Assembly (NCBI GenBank): GCA_022736715.1
Contig: DZDJ01000005.1
Coordinates: 76,455-112,118 of the forward strand
Source of the DNA: Edaphobacter aggregans
GTDB taxonomy: Bacteria; Acidobacteriota; Terriglobia; Terriglobales; Acidobacteriaceae
Length of the DNA: 35,664 bases
Direction: 5' to 3'
Part shown: positions 18,339-27,209 of the stretch, piece after piece
Numbering within the stretch: the first letter of the stretch is position 1
How the letters are laid out: each line of letters starts with the position of its first letter
Notes under the pieces: model-generated
Database searches by the model: none
Seen by the model: the letters and a program-made list of their open reading frames with translations, nothing else
What the model was told of the DNA's origin: nothing
Position numbers and translations under genes: made by a program

Positions 18339-18372
18339 CACCGGCAGAAGGTTGGTGCTTGCCCTGCCGGTG
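18339..18372. terminator. Possible convergent terminator hairpin
   Basis: An inverted repeat with 9-bp arms (CACCGGCAG at 18339-18347, CTGCCGGTG at 18364-18372) lies between convergent ctaA and the next minus-strand gene. The loop is 16 bases and there is no adjacent T-run, so the call is tentative. Confidence 0.4.
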
Positions 18373-18427
18373 CCTCCATCTGCTGCTGTGCAACGCGGAA
18401 AGCCGGAGCCAATGCCAATACTCAGGG

Positions 18428-20020
18428 CTACTGCGCTGTGGGCAACGCTGCGGGCAATTTGCAGACCCGAACATCCGCATTCACATACGGACACTCAAAA
18501 CTGGTCTTCGTGTTGCGCTGCAAAACCACCCAGGTTGCGCCAAAGGGCCGCAACCGCTGCAACCGCTGCTGGTCCGTCAACTGGCTCAGGTGGGCGTCCG
18601 CCGTGGATTCTGCCTCCCAGTCCGACGCAAGCTGCGGAAAGACCGCCGTCGCGCCGCCATCCTTGGAATAGTCCGCCAGCGCGCTGCGCTCCGCATCGGC
18701 GCGGAAGCCCTGCGCGTCCTCATCCTTCATGGTGATGTAATTGGCGTCCAGCGCAAAAACGGCATCCACCGGAGTATTGGCGCGAATCCAGAGAAAGGCC
18801 TGCGACCACGCATTATGCGGCTGCTCCCACGGAGCTTCCAGATGCGCCGAAGCCGGATATGTAGCCAGTTGCACCAGAAACATGGTCGCGGCAATTGCGG
18901 CAAAGGTGACCACCCAGCGCCACACAACCCGCCGCAACCAATACTGGCCCAGCACGCCGCCCAGCAGCAGGAAAAACAAGATATACAGAATGTGAAACGA
19001 GCGCAGCACCTGCAGCCGCGCCACCAGATGCGATGCCACATGCACGCGGGAAAACAGCAGCGAGACCGCCGTTGCGCTCAGCCCGATCACCAGCGAGGCG
19101 CCGCTCAGCGCCACCGCCGGCCTGCTGAAATCCGTGCGCTGCCAGCGGACAAAAAGCAGCATCAGCAGCATGGGAGCGATCAGCCCGATCAGTTCATACC
19201 ACTGCCACTCGGAAAGATAAAAATACGTCCGGGTCAGCGCCGCCCGCACATACGCCGGGCTCTCCACCACACCGTGCTGCGACCATTGCAGCGCAGCTCC
19301 CATCAGAACCGCCGTTGCGCTCAGCGCCACCACCATGCCCCATCGCTCCCGCTGCACCGCCCACAACACCAGCAGAAATCCGGTTGCATAAATGGCCATC
19401 AACGGATGAAATACTCCGGCCACCGCCAGCCCCAGCACCATCGGCAACCACTTCCGGTCCAGCGCGGCACAAATTGCCAGCAGAATATAGGGAGTCGAAA
19501 ATGAACGCCCGGTCACATACGGATCCATGATGAACAACGATGTGCCCGCAACCGGCAGCGTGAGGCAGGCAGCCACCAGCGCCACCGACCCCCACTGCGC
19601 CTCGGCCGCGTGAAAACAACGCTTCGCCAACTGCCAGCAGCTAAAGAGCAGCAGCCAGGTGGTGACCACCTGAATGCCGAAAAGCACATACGGCAACGGA
19701 AGATGCGTCAGCCGAACGGCCGCCGCGATCCATGTGGAAAAAATAGAGAAGTGCGTGTGCGCTGTGACAAATTCAGCGTCTACCGGGTACAGCCTTGGAT
19801 TCAACGCCAGCTTGATCCCCGCAATGTAAATCCCGGCATCCTCGGCATACGGATGATACCCATGCACCATCGTCGCCAGGACGGTCATCACGGTGACGGA
19901 AAGCAACGGGGTGGAAATTGCTGCCGCACTCGCCCGAACCCGCGGTTCCACATAGGCTGGAGGTGCGGCGATCGTCTCTGTACTTTGCGGGGCCGGAGCC
20001 TCCACAACAACTGATTCCAA
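18428..20020 (-). CDS. Polytopic inner-membrane protein of unknown function
   Basis: A roughly 530-residue protein with about ten hydrophobic helices and a soluble C-terminal region of about 130 residues (from about HNAWSQAFLWIRANTPVDAVF onward). The pattern of an early MVHGYHPYAEDAGIYIAGIKLALNP segment, many helices and a C-terminal 'WIRANTP' domain recalls membrane glycosyltransferase-like or DUF6798-type proteins. I cannot name a family with certainty. I chose the TTG at 20020 because GGAGG (20029-20033) lies 8 bases upstream. A longer frame to a GTG at 20107 would overlap the promoter-like TTGACC/TATCAT pair. It stands alone, convergent with ctaA. Confidence 0.75.
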   Translation of the reverse strand: MESVVVEAPAPQSTETIAAPPAYVEPRVRASAAAISTPLLSVTVMTVLATMVHGYHPYAEDAGIYIAGIKLALNPRLYPVDAEFVTAHTHFSIFSTWIAAAVRLTHLPLPYVLFGIQVVTTWLLLFSCWQLAKRCFHAAEAQWGSVALVAACLTLPVAGTSLFIMDPYVTGRSFSTPYILLAICAALDRKWLPMVLGLAVAGVFHPLMAIYATGFLLVLWAVQRERWGMVVALSATAVLMGAALQWSQHGVVESPAYVRAALTRTYFYLSEWQWYELIGLIAPMLLMLLFVRWQRTDFSRPAVALSGASLVIGLSATAVSLLFSRVHVASHLVARLQVLRSFHILYILFFLLLGGVLGQYWLRRVVWRWVVTFAAIAATMFLVQLATYPASAHLEAPWEQPHNAWSQAFLWIRANTPVDAVFALDANYITMKDEDAQGFRADAERSALADYSKDGGATAVFPQLASDWEAESTADAHLSQLTDQQRLQRLRPFGATWVVLQRNTKTSFECPYVNADVRVCKLPAALPTAQ

Positions 20021-20086
20021 AACAAATGCCTCCGGTGCGATGCTCCTGGCTGCTAGTTCCAACAAGTTCCAGGTGGATTTTGCCCC

Positions 20087-20117
20087 ATGATACAGGCCAG
20101 ACCACACCCACGGTCAA
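20087..20117 (-). promoter_or_regulatory. Candidate promoter of the membrane-protein gene
   Basis: On the minus strand, TTGACC (20112-20117) and TATCAT (20087-20092, 5 of 6) are 19 bases apart. The predicted start of transcription is about 60 bases upstream of the TTG at 20020. The spacing is longer than ideal. Confidence 0.35.
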
Positions 20118-20260
20118 CCAGCGCAGCAAAAAATTGCATCCTGGACACAGAAACATCATCGCCAGGACACCTTTGCTTAGACGCAGATTTTGGCCGCAGG
20201 TTTGTCAGCCTGCCAGGCGGCCGGCTGATGAGTTCCACTTTACAGGGCGGTTTCCCGGCT

Positions 20261-20593
20261 TTATTCGTGCCGTAAAGCCACCACCGGGTCCATTCCGGCC
20301 GCGCGCATCGCAGGGACAAAACCGGAAACAATGCCTACAAGAGAGAGAATAAAGAACGAAACCAGCATGGTCTGCGGCGAGGCGCGCAGCAGAATATCGC
20401 CCTCATGGTTCGCCATCTTGAAAATGTCGCCGTAAAGTGGCATCGGGGGAACCAGAAAAGCGATTACGATGGCCAGCAGCATGCCCGCGGCCCCGGCCAG
20501 AAAGGTCAGCGTCAGACTCTCCAGCAGAAACTGGGAAAGAATGTCCCGCGGCAAAGCCGCCCCAGATGCCTGCACAGGCACACTGCTCCGCAT
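20261..20593 (-). pseudogene. 3' remnant of a MacB/FtsX-type ABC transporter permease
   Basis: The 110 codons encode only the C-terminal end of a MacB-like permease. RDILSQFLLESLTLTFLAGAAGMLLAI and the last two membrane helices are present, followed by the family-typical VSGFVPAMRAAGMDPVVALRHE ending. A complete permease has about 400 residues or more, so some three quarters are missing. In another minus-strand frame just upstream, GNKALYG resembles the preceding 'RKALGA' motif, consistent with frameshift decay. No intact ABC partner is present. It lies between two unrelated genes and is probably a relic of a deleted transporter operon. Confidence 0.8.
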
Positions 20594-20616
20594 CCGTACA
20601 GCGCCTTGTTTCCATC

Positions 20617-20622
20617 TATAAT
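20617..20622 (+). promoter_or_regulatory. Perfect -10 hexamer upstream of the flippase-like gene
   Basis: TATAAT is followed at once by GAGGGGAG and, 12 bases after the box, by an ATG at 20635. No -35 element is recognisable. It may drive the small frame at 20635 and the membrane protein at 20763. Confidence 0.4.
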
Positions 20623-20634
20623 GAGGGGAGCCTC

Positions 20635-20766
20635 ATGCAGACTGCCTATCGCTCACATCCTGGTTTCCCCATGAGCCGCGCCTTGTCGACAGCGGCCGTT
20701 CCCAGCGCCGCGGCCACCACTTTTTCGCGCGGCGGAAACGCAGCGCAGAGCTGGAAGGCACAATGA
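20635..20766 (+). CDS. Possible 43-residue leader ORF
   Basis: A small frame starts at an ATG preceded by GAGGGGAG (4-base gap). Its TGA overlaps the ATG of the next gene (ATGA). The product has no recognisable domain and no membrane segment. Its codons are biased like coding DNA, but that could be chance at this length. The arrangement suggests either a translational-coupling leader or nothing at all. The downstream gene has only a moderate site of its own (GGAAGG). Confidence 0.35.
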   Translation: MQTAYRSHPGFPMSRALSTAAVPSAAATTFSRGGNAAQSWKAQ

Positions 20767-21773
20767 GCCAGAGCCGCAAACTGCTCAAAACCATCCCAGG
20801 CCTGGTCGTCAGCGCATTTTTTCTGTGGCTCACCTTTCGCAAGGTCTCTTTTCACACGCTGCTCCGGCTCCGGCTTGTGAACCATGTATGGGTGCTGGGC
20901 GTTGTCTGCTTTCTCATCATCGGCTACACCCTGCGCGTGCACCGCTGGTACCGCATGCTGCAGAGCAGCTGTAAATCCAGCTTCCGCGTCTGCGCCCGCG
21001 TGCTGATGACCAGCTTCGCGGCCAATAACATCCTGCCCTTCCGCATCGGCGACCTCATGCGCGTCTTCACCTATGCGAACGACCTCAACGCCTCCAGCTC
21101 CACCATTCTCAGCACGGTGATTCTGGAGCGCGTGCTCGACATCTTCACCCTGGTGCTGTTTCTGGTTGCCAGCATCTGGCGCGGCACCAATCTGCCCTTT
21201 CCGCACATCCGCCGCATCGCCGTGCTCATGCTGGCCGCCGCCACAGCCGGGCTGCTGGTTCTAATGCTCGGCGCGAATGTCCTCGCCACGCCGCTCCGTC
21301 GCCTCATCTCTCGCCTGCCGCAATCACCCAGGGTAAAAAAAGCCGAGGAGTGGCTCTTTCTGGCGCTGGACGCCATCCGCAACATCGGCGCCTTCGGCAC
21401 TCTGCTGCTGCTGGCAGAGTCCATCGTCATCTGGGCCTGCGAAGGCATGATCTTTGTTTCCTGCGCAAAGCTGCTGGGAATCACCGCGAACTTTGTTGCC
21501 CCCTGGCAGGCGCTGGTGCTCAGCAATCTTTCCTACATGCTGCCCAGCACGCCGGGAGCCATCGGCACCTTTGAGTACTTCGCCAAGATCGCCATGACCA
21601 CGCACCATGTGCCAGACACGCTGGCGGCCCTGTATGCGCTGCTGGTGCATGTGCTCATCCTGTCGGCCATCACTGCCGTGGGCGGCATCTTCTTCCTGCT
21701 GCACCGCTACCACACAAGCACGCGCACACCTCTGATGCAGGAGATTGAAACCCTGCCGGAAGGCCTGCCCTGA
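20763..21773 (+). CDS. Lysylphosphatidylglycerol-synthase-type (UPF0104) membrane protein
   Basis: A 336-residue protein with about seven to eight membrane helices of the LPG_synthase_TM / UPF0104 family. Hallmarks are FAANNILPFRIGDLMRVFTY and VILERVLDIFTLVLF in the N-terminal half and SYMLPSTPGAIGTFEYF in the C-terminal half. The family contains the flippase domain of MprF and several lipid or polyprenol-linked sugar transporters. This protein has no aminoacyl-transferase domain, so lipid or glycolipid translocation is the likeliest role. It converges with the FAD oxidoreductase (19-base gap) near the LPS heptose genes, which would suit an envelope lipid role. The substrate is unknown. Confidence 0.85.
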   Translation: MSQSRKLLKTIPGLVVSAFFLWLTFRKVSFHTLLRLRLVNHVWVLGVVCFLIIGYTLRVHRWYRMLQSSCKSSFRVCARVLMTSFAANNILPFRIGDLMRVFTYANDLNASSSTILSTVILERVLDIFTLVLFLVASIWRGTNLPFPHIRRIAVLMLAAATAGLLVLMLGANVLATPLRRLISRLPQSPRVKKAEEWLFLALDAIRNIGAFGTLLLLAESIVIWACEGMIFVSCAKLLGITANFVAPWQALVLSNLSYMLPSTPGAIGTFEYFAKIAMTTHHVPDTLAALYALLVHVLILSAITAVGGIFFLLHRYHTSTRTPLMQEIETLPEGLP

Positions 21774-21792
21774 ATTTTGTGGAAGAGGACGT

Positions 21793-23106
21793 TCAGTTCT
21801 GTAGAACCGCCGCCACCATTTCTGCCGTCCTGCGGCCAGAGGACAGCGCTCCCTGTATCGAAGGCGAATCGCAGTAATCGCCACACAAAAAGATGCCATG
21901 CCCAATGCTGCGCGTCTTTGGCTCCCACTCCGCATGCGGCAGAAATGGCAGCGCCTCCGGCAGAAAATATGCGCCCAGCATCTCCCAGCGCTGCACCTCC
22001 GGTGCGCCATACCACTGCCCCAGATGTTCGCGCACCTCTTTTTCCAGCCGGATGCACTGCGCTTCGCCCTCCGGCGATTCGCCCACCACGTTGGCCGCAA
22101 TCAGGTGCGCGCCCGCAGGCGCGTATCCTGGCGCAACATTACTCACCACACACGCATGGTTCATCGGCCCGGCACGCCGCCCTTCGCCATTCAGCAGCAG
22201 CAGTGGCTCATCCATCGGTGCTTTGGCAGCAGCGTAGTAGAAGGTTGACGTGCGGTTCCAACGCAACCCCGGCTGGCTCTCCTGCACCGCCAGCCGCCGC
22301 GTAGAAACGGCAATCAGCCGCTGCGCGGCAGTCTGCTGCAGCGCCAGCACCAGCATCCGCGCCTCTTTCACTTCCCCGCTTCGCAGCGTTACGCGCACGC
22401 GTTGCGGGCTGGCCGCGTCCTGCACCACCTCATAGCTTTCAATCTCCATGCCCGTCTGCAATACGCCAGCAGGCAGCGCCTGTGCCAGTTGCCGCGGAAT
22501 CGCCTGCATCCCTTTCGCCGGCAATGCCGCTTCTCCCTGCGCAAACATGCGAAACAGAAACTGGAACCAGCGGCTGGAAGTGTCCAGCTCGCTTTCCAGA
22601 AAGACCCCGCCAAACATCGGCCGGAAGAAGCGGTCCACCATGCTGCTGGAAAAGCCAAACTCTTCCAGATGGTCCAGCGTGTCCAGCTCTTCCCGCTCAA
22701 ACATCTCCGGCAGATTGCCCTGCTGCGCCGTCTGCCGCAGCCTGGCCACACGCATCTTATCGCCCAGGCCAACGACCGGATCCAGCAGCAACGGCCACGC
22801 CGCCTTCAGATCGCGGAATGGGTCCATAAAACGATGAAAACGGTGGCCGTGATGCACCAGCGCACCCGGCTGGAAGGAATGCAGTTGCAGGTCCCCCAGG
22901 TTCAGCTGGCTCTGCGCCTCCGGATACGCCGTCAACAGCACTTGAAATCCGCGGTCCAGCAGAAAACCGCTCTCCGTGTCGGTACGAATGCGGCCGCCGG
23001 GAGCATCCGCCGCTTCCAGCAGTTCCACCTGCACTCCTCGTTGCAACAAGTGCCGGGCACAACTCAAGCCTGCCAGCCCTGCTCCCGCTACGATAACGTC
23101 AACCAT
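21793..23106 (-). CDS. FAD-dependent amine-oxidase/protoporphyrinogen-oxidase-like oxidoreductase
   Basis: A 437-residue flavoprotein. The N-terminal dinucleotide motif is VIVAGAGLAGLSCARHLLQRGVQVELLEA, followed by the GGRIRTD motif typical of the phytoene-desaturase / monoamine-oxidase superfamily. A second FAD-contact segment is near the C-terminus (GIFLCGDYCDSPSIQGALSSGRRTAE). The substrate is not evident; relatives act on carotenoids, porphyrinogens or amines. The ATG at 23106 has AGGAG 4 bases upstream; an in-frame extension upstream lacks family similarity. It lies downstream of hldD but has its own promoter and a terminator before it, so it is probably a separate unit. Confidence 0.85.
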   Translation of the reverse strand: MVDVIVAGAGLAGLSCARHLLQRGVQVELLEAADAPGGRIRTDTESGFLLDRGFQVLLTAYPEAQSQLNLGDLQLHSFQPGALVHHGHRFHRFMDPFRDLKAAWPLLLDPVVGLGDKMRVARLRQTAQQGNLPEMFEREELDTLDHLEEFGFSSSMVDRFFRPMFGGVFLESELDTSSRWFQFLFRMFAQGEAALPAKGMQAIPRQLAQALPAGVLQTGMEIESYEVVQDAASPQRVRVTLRSGEVKEARMLVLALQQTAAQRLIAVSTRRLAVQESQPGLRWNRTSTFYYAAAKAPMDEPLLLLNGEGRRAGPMNHACVVSNVAPGYAPAGAHLIAANVVGESPEGEAQCIRLEKEVREHLGQWYGAPEVQRWEMLGAYFLPEALPFLPHAEWEPKTRSIGHGIFLCGDYCDSPSIQGALSSGRRTAEMVAAVLQN

Positions 23107-23151
23107 TGCGCTCCTGTGCCTGCATCCGCCACACAACGTTGCTAAAAAGGC

Positions 23152-23182
23152 AGTATACCCAAGCAGATCGGGCGACAGGCAA
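23152..23182 (-). promoter_or_regulatory. Candidate promoter of the FAD oxidoreductase gene
   Basis: On the minus strand, TTGCCT (23177-23182) and TATACT (23152-23157, 5 of 6) are 19 bases apart, about 45 bases upstream of the ATG at 23106. Confidence 0.4.
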
Positions 23183-23250
23183 CCGAATTGCCAGCCGTCC
23201 GGTGGCAAATTGGCTTCTGGCGACGAACTGCAACCTGCATTCACCGGCTT

Positions 23251-23295
23251 AAATGCAAAACTTCCGGCGCAGAACCAACCCCTGCCACCGGAAGT
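23251..23295 (-). terminator. Terminator after hldD
   Basis: An 8-bp perfect stem (23288-23295 with 23260-23267, minus-strand reading ACTTCCGG...CCGGAAGT) is followed on the minus strand by TTTTGCATTT. It lies 35 bases past the hldD stop. The 20-base loop is large for an intrinsic terminator. Confidence 0.45.
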
Positions 23296-23329
23296 CACAC
23301 AACAGTCAGATTTCTACGCGCCAGCCAGC

Positions 23330-24325
23330 CTACTCCGCTGGCTGCTCGGCAAAGGTCTGCCGAACGCCCTCTTCCAGCGAAGTAAACGGAGTCGTAAATC
23401 CCGCTGCACGCAGTCCGCTTACTTCCGCTTCGGTAAAGTGCTGGTAACGGTTCTTGAGGTCTCCGGGGAACGGGATGTACTCAATCGTTCCCTGCCCGTG
23501 CACCAGCATCAGCGCATTGGCCACATCCTTGAAGGTGCGGCTCTGCCCGGTGCCCGCATTCACAATCGCCTGCACCGGATTTGTGCCGCCTTTTTGCGGT
23601 CCGTGGTCAGGCAGCAACCCGGCAAAGTGCATGTTGATCCGCGCCAGGTCCCGGACGAACACAAAGTCGCGGCGCTGCTCCCCATTGGCGTATCCGCCAG
23701 AGCCTTCAAACATGCGGATGGCGCCTGTCTGTTTGAGCTGTTTGGTAAAGTGATGGATCACCGACGCCATGCGCCCCTTGTGCTGCTCCCGCGGGCCATA
23801 GACATTGAAGTAACGCAGCCCCACCACCGTGCTCTCAATGCTCGGCATCAGGCGGCGAACATAGTTATCAAAAGTCAGCTTGGAGAAGCCGTACACATTC
23901 AGCGGGCGCTCGTTCTCCGGCACTTCCTTGAAGGTTTCACTCAGCCCATACACCGCAGCCGTCGATGCATAAATGAACGGGATGTGATGCTTCAGGGCAA
24001 AGTGCAACAACTCCTTGGAAAAAGTGTGGTTGTTGTCCATCATGAAGTGGCCATCGTCTTCCAGCGTGTTCGAACAGGCCCCCTGGTGCAGAATGGCGCG
24101 AATCTTGCCTGCCGGCAGCCTGCCATTGTTCACCGCATCGCGGAACTCGCGCTTGTCCATGTAGTCGCTGAAGGTTGCGCCCCACAGGTTCAGGAACTTT
24201 GGCCCGCTCTCATTCGCAGCCGGAGCCAGGTCATCCACCACCAGGATGTCCGTCTCGCCAATCCTGTTCACCTCATGCACCAGATTGCTGCCAATGAACC
24301 CTGCGCCACCCGTAATAATAATCAT
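23330..24325 (-). CDS. hldD: ADP-L-glycero-D-manno-heptose 6-epimerase
   Basis: HldD converts ADP-D,D-heptose to ADP-L,D-heptose, the last step in making the LPS core heptose donor. This 331-residue short-chain dehydrogenase/epimerase has the NADP-binding GGAGFIG at residues 6-12. The catalytic YGFSK (YxxxK) and the downstream RYFNVYGPREQHKGRMASV and RRDFVFVRD motifs are characteristic of HldD. The ATG at 24325 starts directly before the Rossmann strand, as in the family, so longer upstream frames are not credible. hldE precedes it by 45 bases on the same strand, forming an operon with the upstream heptosyltransferase. Confidence 0.95.
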   Translation of the reverse strand: MIIITGGAGFIGSNLVHEVNRIGETDILVVDDLAPAANESGPKFLNLWGATFSDYMDKREFRDAVNNGRLPAGKIRAILHQGACSNTLEDDGHFMMDNNHTFSKELLHFALKHHIPFIYASTAAVYGLSETFKEVPENERPLNVYGFSKLTFDNYVRRLMPSIESTVVGLRYFNVYGPREQHKGRMASVIHHFTKQLKQTGAIRMFEGSGGYANGEQRRDFVFVRDLARINMHFAGLLPDHGPQKGGTNPVQAIVNAGTGQSRTFKDVANALMLVHGQGTIEYIPFPGDLKNRYQHFTEAEVSGLRAAGFTTPFTSLEEGVRQTFAEQPAE

Positions 24326-24370
24326 CGTTTCGCTTCTCTCCTCTGCTTCCGCTCTTCGCTGCCCGTGCAA

Positions 24371-25843
24371 CTACTTGTCTGTCTTCGCCATCTTGTTCAC
24401 GACGTTGGTCGTGGAATATCCCTGCACCGTGGGAATAATCTGCACCCGTCCACCCCAGGAGTGCACATCCTCCGCGCCAACCACCGTTGCTTCGGAATAG
24501 TCGCCGCCCTTCACCAGCACATCCGGCTTCAGCGCGCGAATCATCTCCAGCGGTGTGTCCTCGGTAAAGATCGCCACGGCATCCACCGCCGCCAGCGCGG
24601 CCATCACACGCGCACGCGCCGTCTCATCCACCAACGGCCGCGTGGGGCCCTTCAACCGGCCCACAGAGGCATCACTGTTCAGCCCCACAATCAACTTGCT
24701 GCCAAAGTTCCGGCAGTCCTCCAGCAAGGTAATGTGCCCCACATGCAGAATATCGAAGCAGCCATTGGTAAACACGATGCTTTCGCCAGAAGCGCGCCAT
24801 TCCTCGGCGCGCTTCACCATCCGCTCCAGGTTCAGAATCTTGTCCCGGCCGCTCTGCGTGGTGCTGGTCGTCAACTCGGCAACAATCTCATGCTGCGCCA
24901 CTGGCACCGTGCCCACCTTACCCACCACAATCGCCGCCGCAACATTCGCCAGCTGGACCGCGGTTTCCGGGTCCAGTCCGCCAGCAATGCTGGCCGCCAG
25001 CGTTGCAATCACCGTGTCTCCCGCGCCAGAAACATCAAAGACATCCCGCGCCCGCGCCGGCGAGTGAAAGATGCCATCCTTGCGCAGAATGCGGATGCCG
25101 CGCTCGCTCATCGTCACCGTCAAAAAGTCGAACTGGTGCTTGTTCAGCAACTGCTGCCCCGCTTCCAGCAAGGCATCCACCTGGTGCGTTGGCACACCCG
25201 TGGCCATGGAAAGCTCATTCAGATTCGGGCACACCGTGGTCGCGCCATCGTATTTTGTGAAGTCTCGCGTCTTCGGGTCCACAAAAACCGGCACCTTGCG
25301 CGCGCGCGCAGCACGAATCACACTCTGGCACAGTGCCGACGAAAGCACGCCCTTGGCATAGTCGGACAGAATCACGGCGTCCATGCCCTCCAGCAACTGC
25401 AGGCAGCGCTTTTCCAGCTCTGCCGCTTCGCTGGCCGCAGGCGCGTCGTTGCTTTCAATGTCCAGCCGCAACAGCTGCTGATTGCGCCCGACAATGCGCG
25501 TTTTGGAGATCGTCGGCCGGACCGTTTCCACAATCCCGGCAACCCCAATCTTCTCGGCCCGCAACAGCTCCGCCAGTTCGGCCTGCTCCGCGTCTTTGCC
25601 CCAGAAGCCAGCCAGCACCGCCTGCACTCCCAGCCCCGCCAGGTTCATTGCTACATTTGCCGCGCCGCCCGGTCGCTGTGTGCGATGCGCATGCAGCAGC
25701 ACAGGCACCGGCGCTTCCGGCGACACGCGGTCCACATCGCCCCAGATGTAGCGGTCCAGCATCAGGTCGCCAATGACGAGAATACGTAGCTTGCCGTAGC
25801 CGCCCTCAAGCAGGCCCAGAATTGTCTGCAGATTCGGTAGCAT
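24371..25843 (-). CDS. hldE: Bifunctional heptose-7-phosphate kinase / heptose-1-phosphate adenylyltransferase
   Basis: HldE carries out the kinase and the ADP-transfer steps of ADP-heptose synthesis. The N-terminal ribokinase-like domain (residues about 15-330) has GGAANVAMNLAGLG and the catalytic DVSGAGDTV near residue 270-277. The C-terminal cytidylyltransferase-like domain (about 350-490) has FTNGCFDILHVGH (HxGH motif) and GPTRP. At 490 residues it is slightly longer than the roughly 477 of E. coli HldE. GmhB, the phosphatase acting between the two activities, is not seen here. It sits between the GT9 gene and hldD. Confidence 0.95.
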   Translation of the reverse strand: MLPNLQTILGLLEGGYGKLRILVIGDLMLDRYIWGDVDRVSPEAPVPVLLHAHRTQRPGGAANVAMNLAGLGVQAVLAGFWGKDAEQAELAELLRAEKIGVAGIVETVRPTISKTRIVGRNQQLLRLDIESNDAPAASEAAELEKRCLQLLEGMDAVILSDYAKGVLSSALCQSVIRAARARKVPVFVDPKTRDFTKYDGATTVCPNLNELSMATGVPTHQVDALLEAGQQLLNKHQFDFLTVTMSERGIRILRKDGIFHSPARARDVFDVSGAGDTVIATLAASIAGGLDPETAVQLANVAAAIVVGKVGTVPVAQHEIVAELTTSTTQSGRDKILNLERMVKRAEEWRASGESIVFTNGCFDILHVGHITLLEDCRNFGSKLIVGLNSDASVGRLKGPTRPLVDETARARVMAALAAVDAVAIFTEDTPLEMIRALKPDVLVKGGDYSEATVVGAEDVHSWGGRVQIIPTVQGYSTTNVVNKMAKTDK

Positions 25844-25933
25844 CGTAACGCGCTTCTTTCCTTTTCCGTTGGCCCGGGCAACAGTCCGCCACGGGAGTGG
25901 GTGATGATTGCGAATACATCGAGGCGTGAGCAG

Positions 25934-27031
25934 CTATAGTTTACCTGCGGACGGAACCAGTGTCTCCAGTTGCTCCCGCACCTGCGCCAAAACCTCTTCC
26001 ACCGTAATCGAAGTCAGGCACTTTTTCTTCTGTGCAATGCAGGTCTCCAACCCGCAGCCCCAGCAGTCCGTCTGGTGATAGACCACCCGATGCCGCTGCC
26101 CATACGGAAACCAGACCGCAGGCTTGTTGCGTGCAGAAAAGATCGCAACACAGGGCGTCTGCACCGATGCCGCCAGGTGCATGGGCCCGCTGTCATGCCC
26201 GACAAACAAGCGCGCATGAGCAAACATCGCAGCGCTCTGTCGCGGCGTCAGCTCTCCGCACACGTTCATCACCGGGCCAGCTCCCGGCACCTGCCGCCAG
26301 CCCTCCGCCGCAAACTCGCTCACCGCATGCTCCTCCCTGGCGCCGGCCAGCGCCAGCGCATGTCCCGGATACGCCGTTGCCATCTGCGCCAGCAGCGCAC
26401 GCCAGTTCTCCTTGCCCCAGTCCTTCGACTGCACCTTGGTGCCCACGCTGACGGCAATCAGCGGAAGGCCAGCCGCAGGCTCCAGCACCTGTGCCGCGCG
26501 TGTTTTCTCCTCCTGCGTCAGCCGCAGGTCCCAGCTTGCGGCGGCTTCCAGATGCGCATCGCCCAGTTCCGCAATGCAGCGGGCCAGACGGCTGGCCTCC
26601 GCCTCCAGCACCCCTTTGTCTTCCAGCCAGCGGTGCTTCTGCAGCTCTTCACTCACCGGGACACCCACCATCCGGCGAATGCCGCACAGCCGGAAGAACA
26701 GTGCATCGCGCCGCGCATTCTTCACGCCGCGCCCGGCCGCCAGATACACCAGCACATCCGGCCGCCAGGCACGAATCTCTGCCCGCAGCCGCCACAAGGC
26801 TCGCAGATCGCGCAGCCCCACCGGATAGCTCTGGTAGCCATGCACCAGGCCGGATTCTCCCAGCACCGCCGCCGCCGCCGCCGCCTTGCTGGCCACAGGG
26901 ACATTCGTCAGCATCCTGCGTTCCGCCGCGGGAAACGCCCGCGCCACCAGGTGCAGCGATGGCAACGCCACCAAAGTGTCGCCCAGACTGCCCAGGCGAT
27001 AGATCAGCACACGCTCAACCGGCTTGTTCAA
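25934..27031 (-). CDS. Glycosyltransferase family 9 (LPS heptosyltransferase)
   Basis: A 365-residue GT9 enzyme that probably adds heptose from ADP-heptose to the LPS inner core at the cytoplasmic face of the inner membrane. Family motifs are IYRLGSLGDTLVALPSL at the N-terminus, SVGTKVQSKDWGKENW for donor binding, and LFVGHDSGPMHLAASVQTPCVAIFSARN. A cysteine cluster, DCWGCGLETCIAQKKKC, lies near the C-terminus and resembles that of WaaF-like enzymes. The start is TTG at 27031, with GGAGGA 9 bases upstream. hldE and hldD follow on the same strand, so donor synthesis and use are co-expressed. Whether it is heptosyltransferase I, II or another cannot be decided. Confidence 0.88.
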   Translation of the reverse strand: MNKPVERVLIYRLGSLGDTLVALPSLHLVARAFPAAERRMLTNVPVASKAAAAAAVLGESGLVHGYQSYPVGLRDLRALWRLRAEIRAWRPDVLVYLAAGRGVKNARRDALFFRLCGIRRMVGVPVSEELQKHRWLEDKGVLEAEASRLARCIAELGDAHLEAAASWDLRLTQEEKTRAAQVLEPAAGLPLIAVSVGTKVQSKDWGKENWRALLAQMATAYPGHALALAGAREEHAVSEFAAEGWRQVPGAGPVMNVCGELTPRQSAAMFAHARLFVGHDSGPMHLAASVQTPCVAIFSARNKPAVWFPYGQRHRVVYHQTDCWGCGLETCIAQKKKCLTSITVEEVLAQVREQLETLVPSAGKL

Positions 27032-27209
27032 AATTCACGGTCCTCCATAACTTGTTGGATGCAACATCCTGCTGTTCGTCAGAATCACGATACAGAGCGC
27101 GGCCGCGCATACTACCCGGACGCCCGCATGGAACAGGAACCGTCGCGGCGCAACACTGGCTTCCTTGTTTTGTATAGACTAAGCTGAGTTTCTACTTTCA
27201 TTATCCGCC

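Noticed and set aside
20112-20117. GTG start at 20107 for the membrane protein
   Set aside because: No ribosome binding site; a promoter-like pair overlaps it, and a TTG at 20020 has a well-spaced GGAGG.
22976-25789. Very long plus-strand frame across the heptose genes
   Set aside because: It lies opposite hldD and hldE, which have unmistakable motifs; its His/Arg/Gln-rich product is typical of an antisense shadow in GC-rich DNA.
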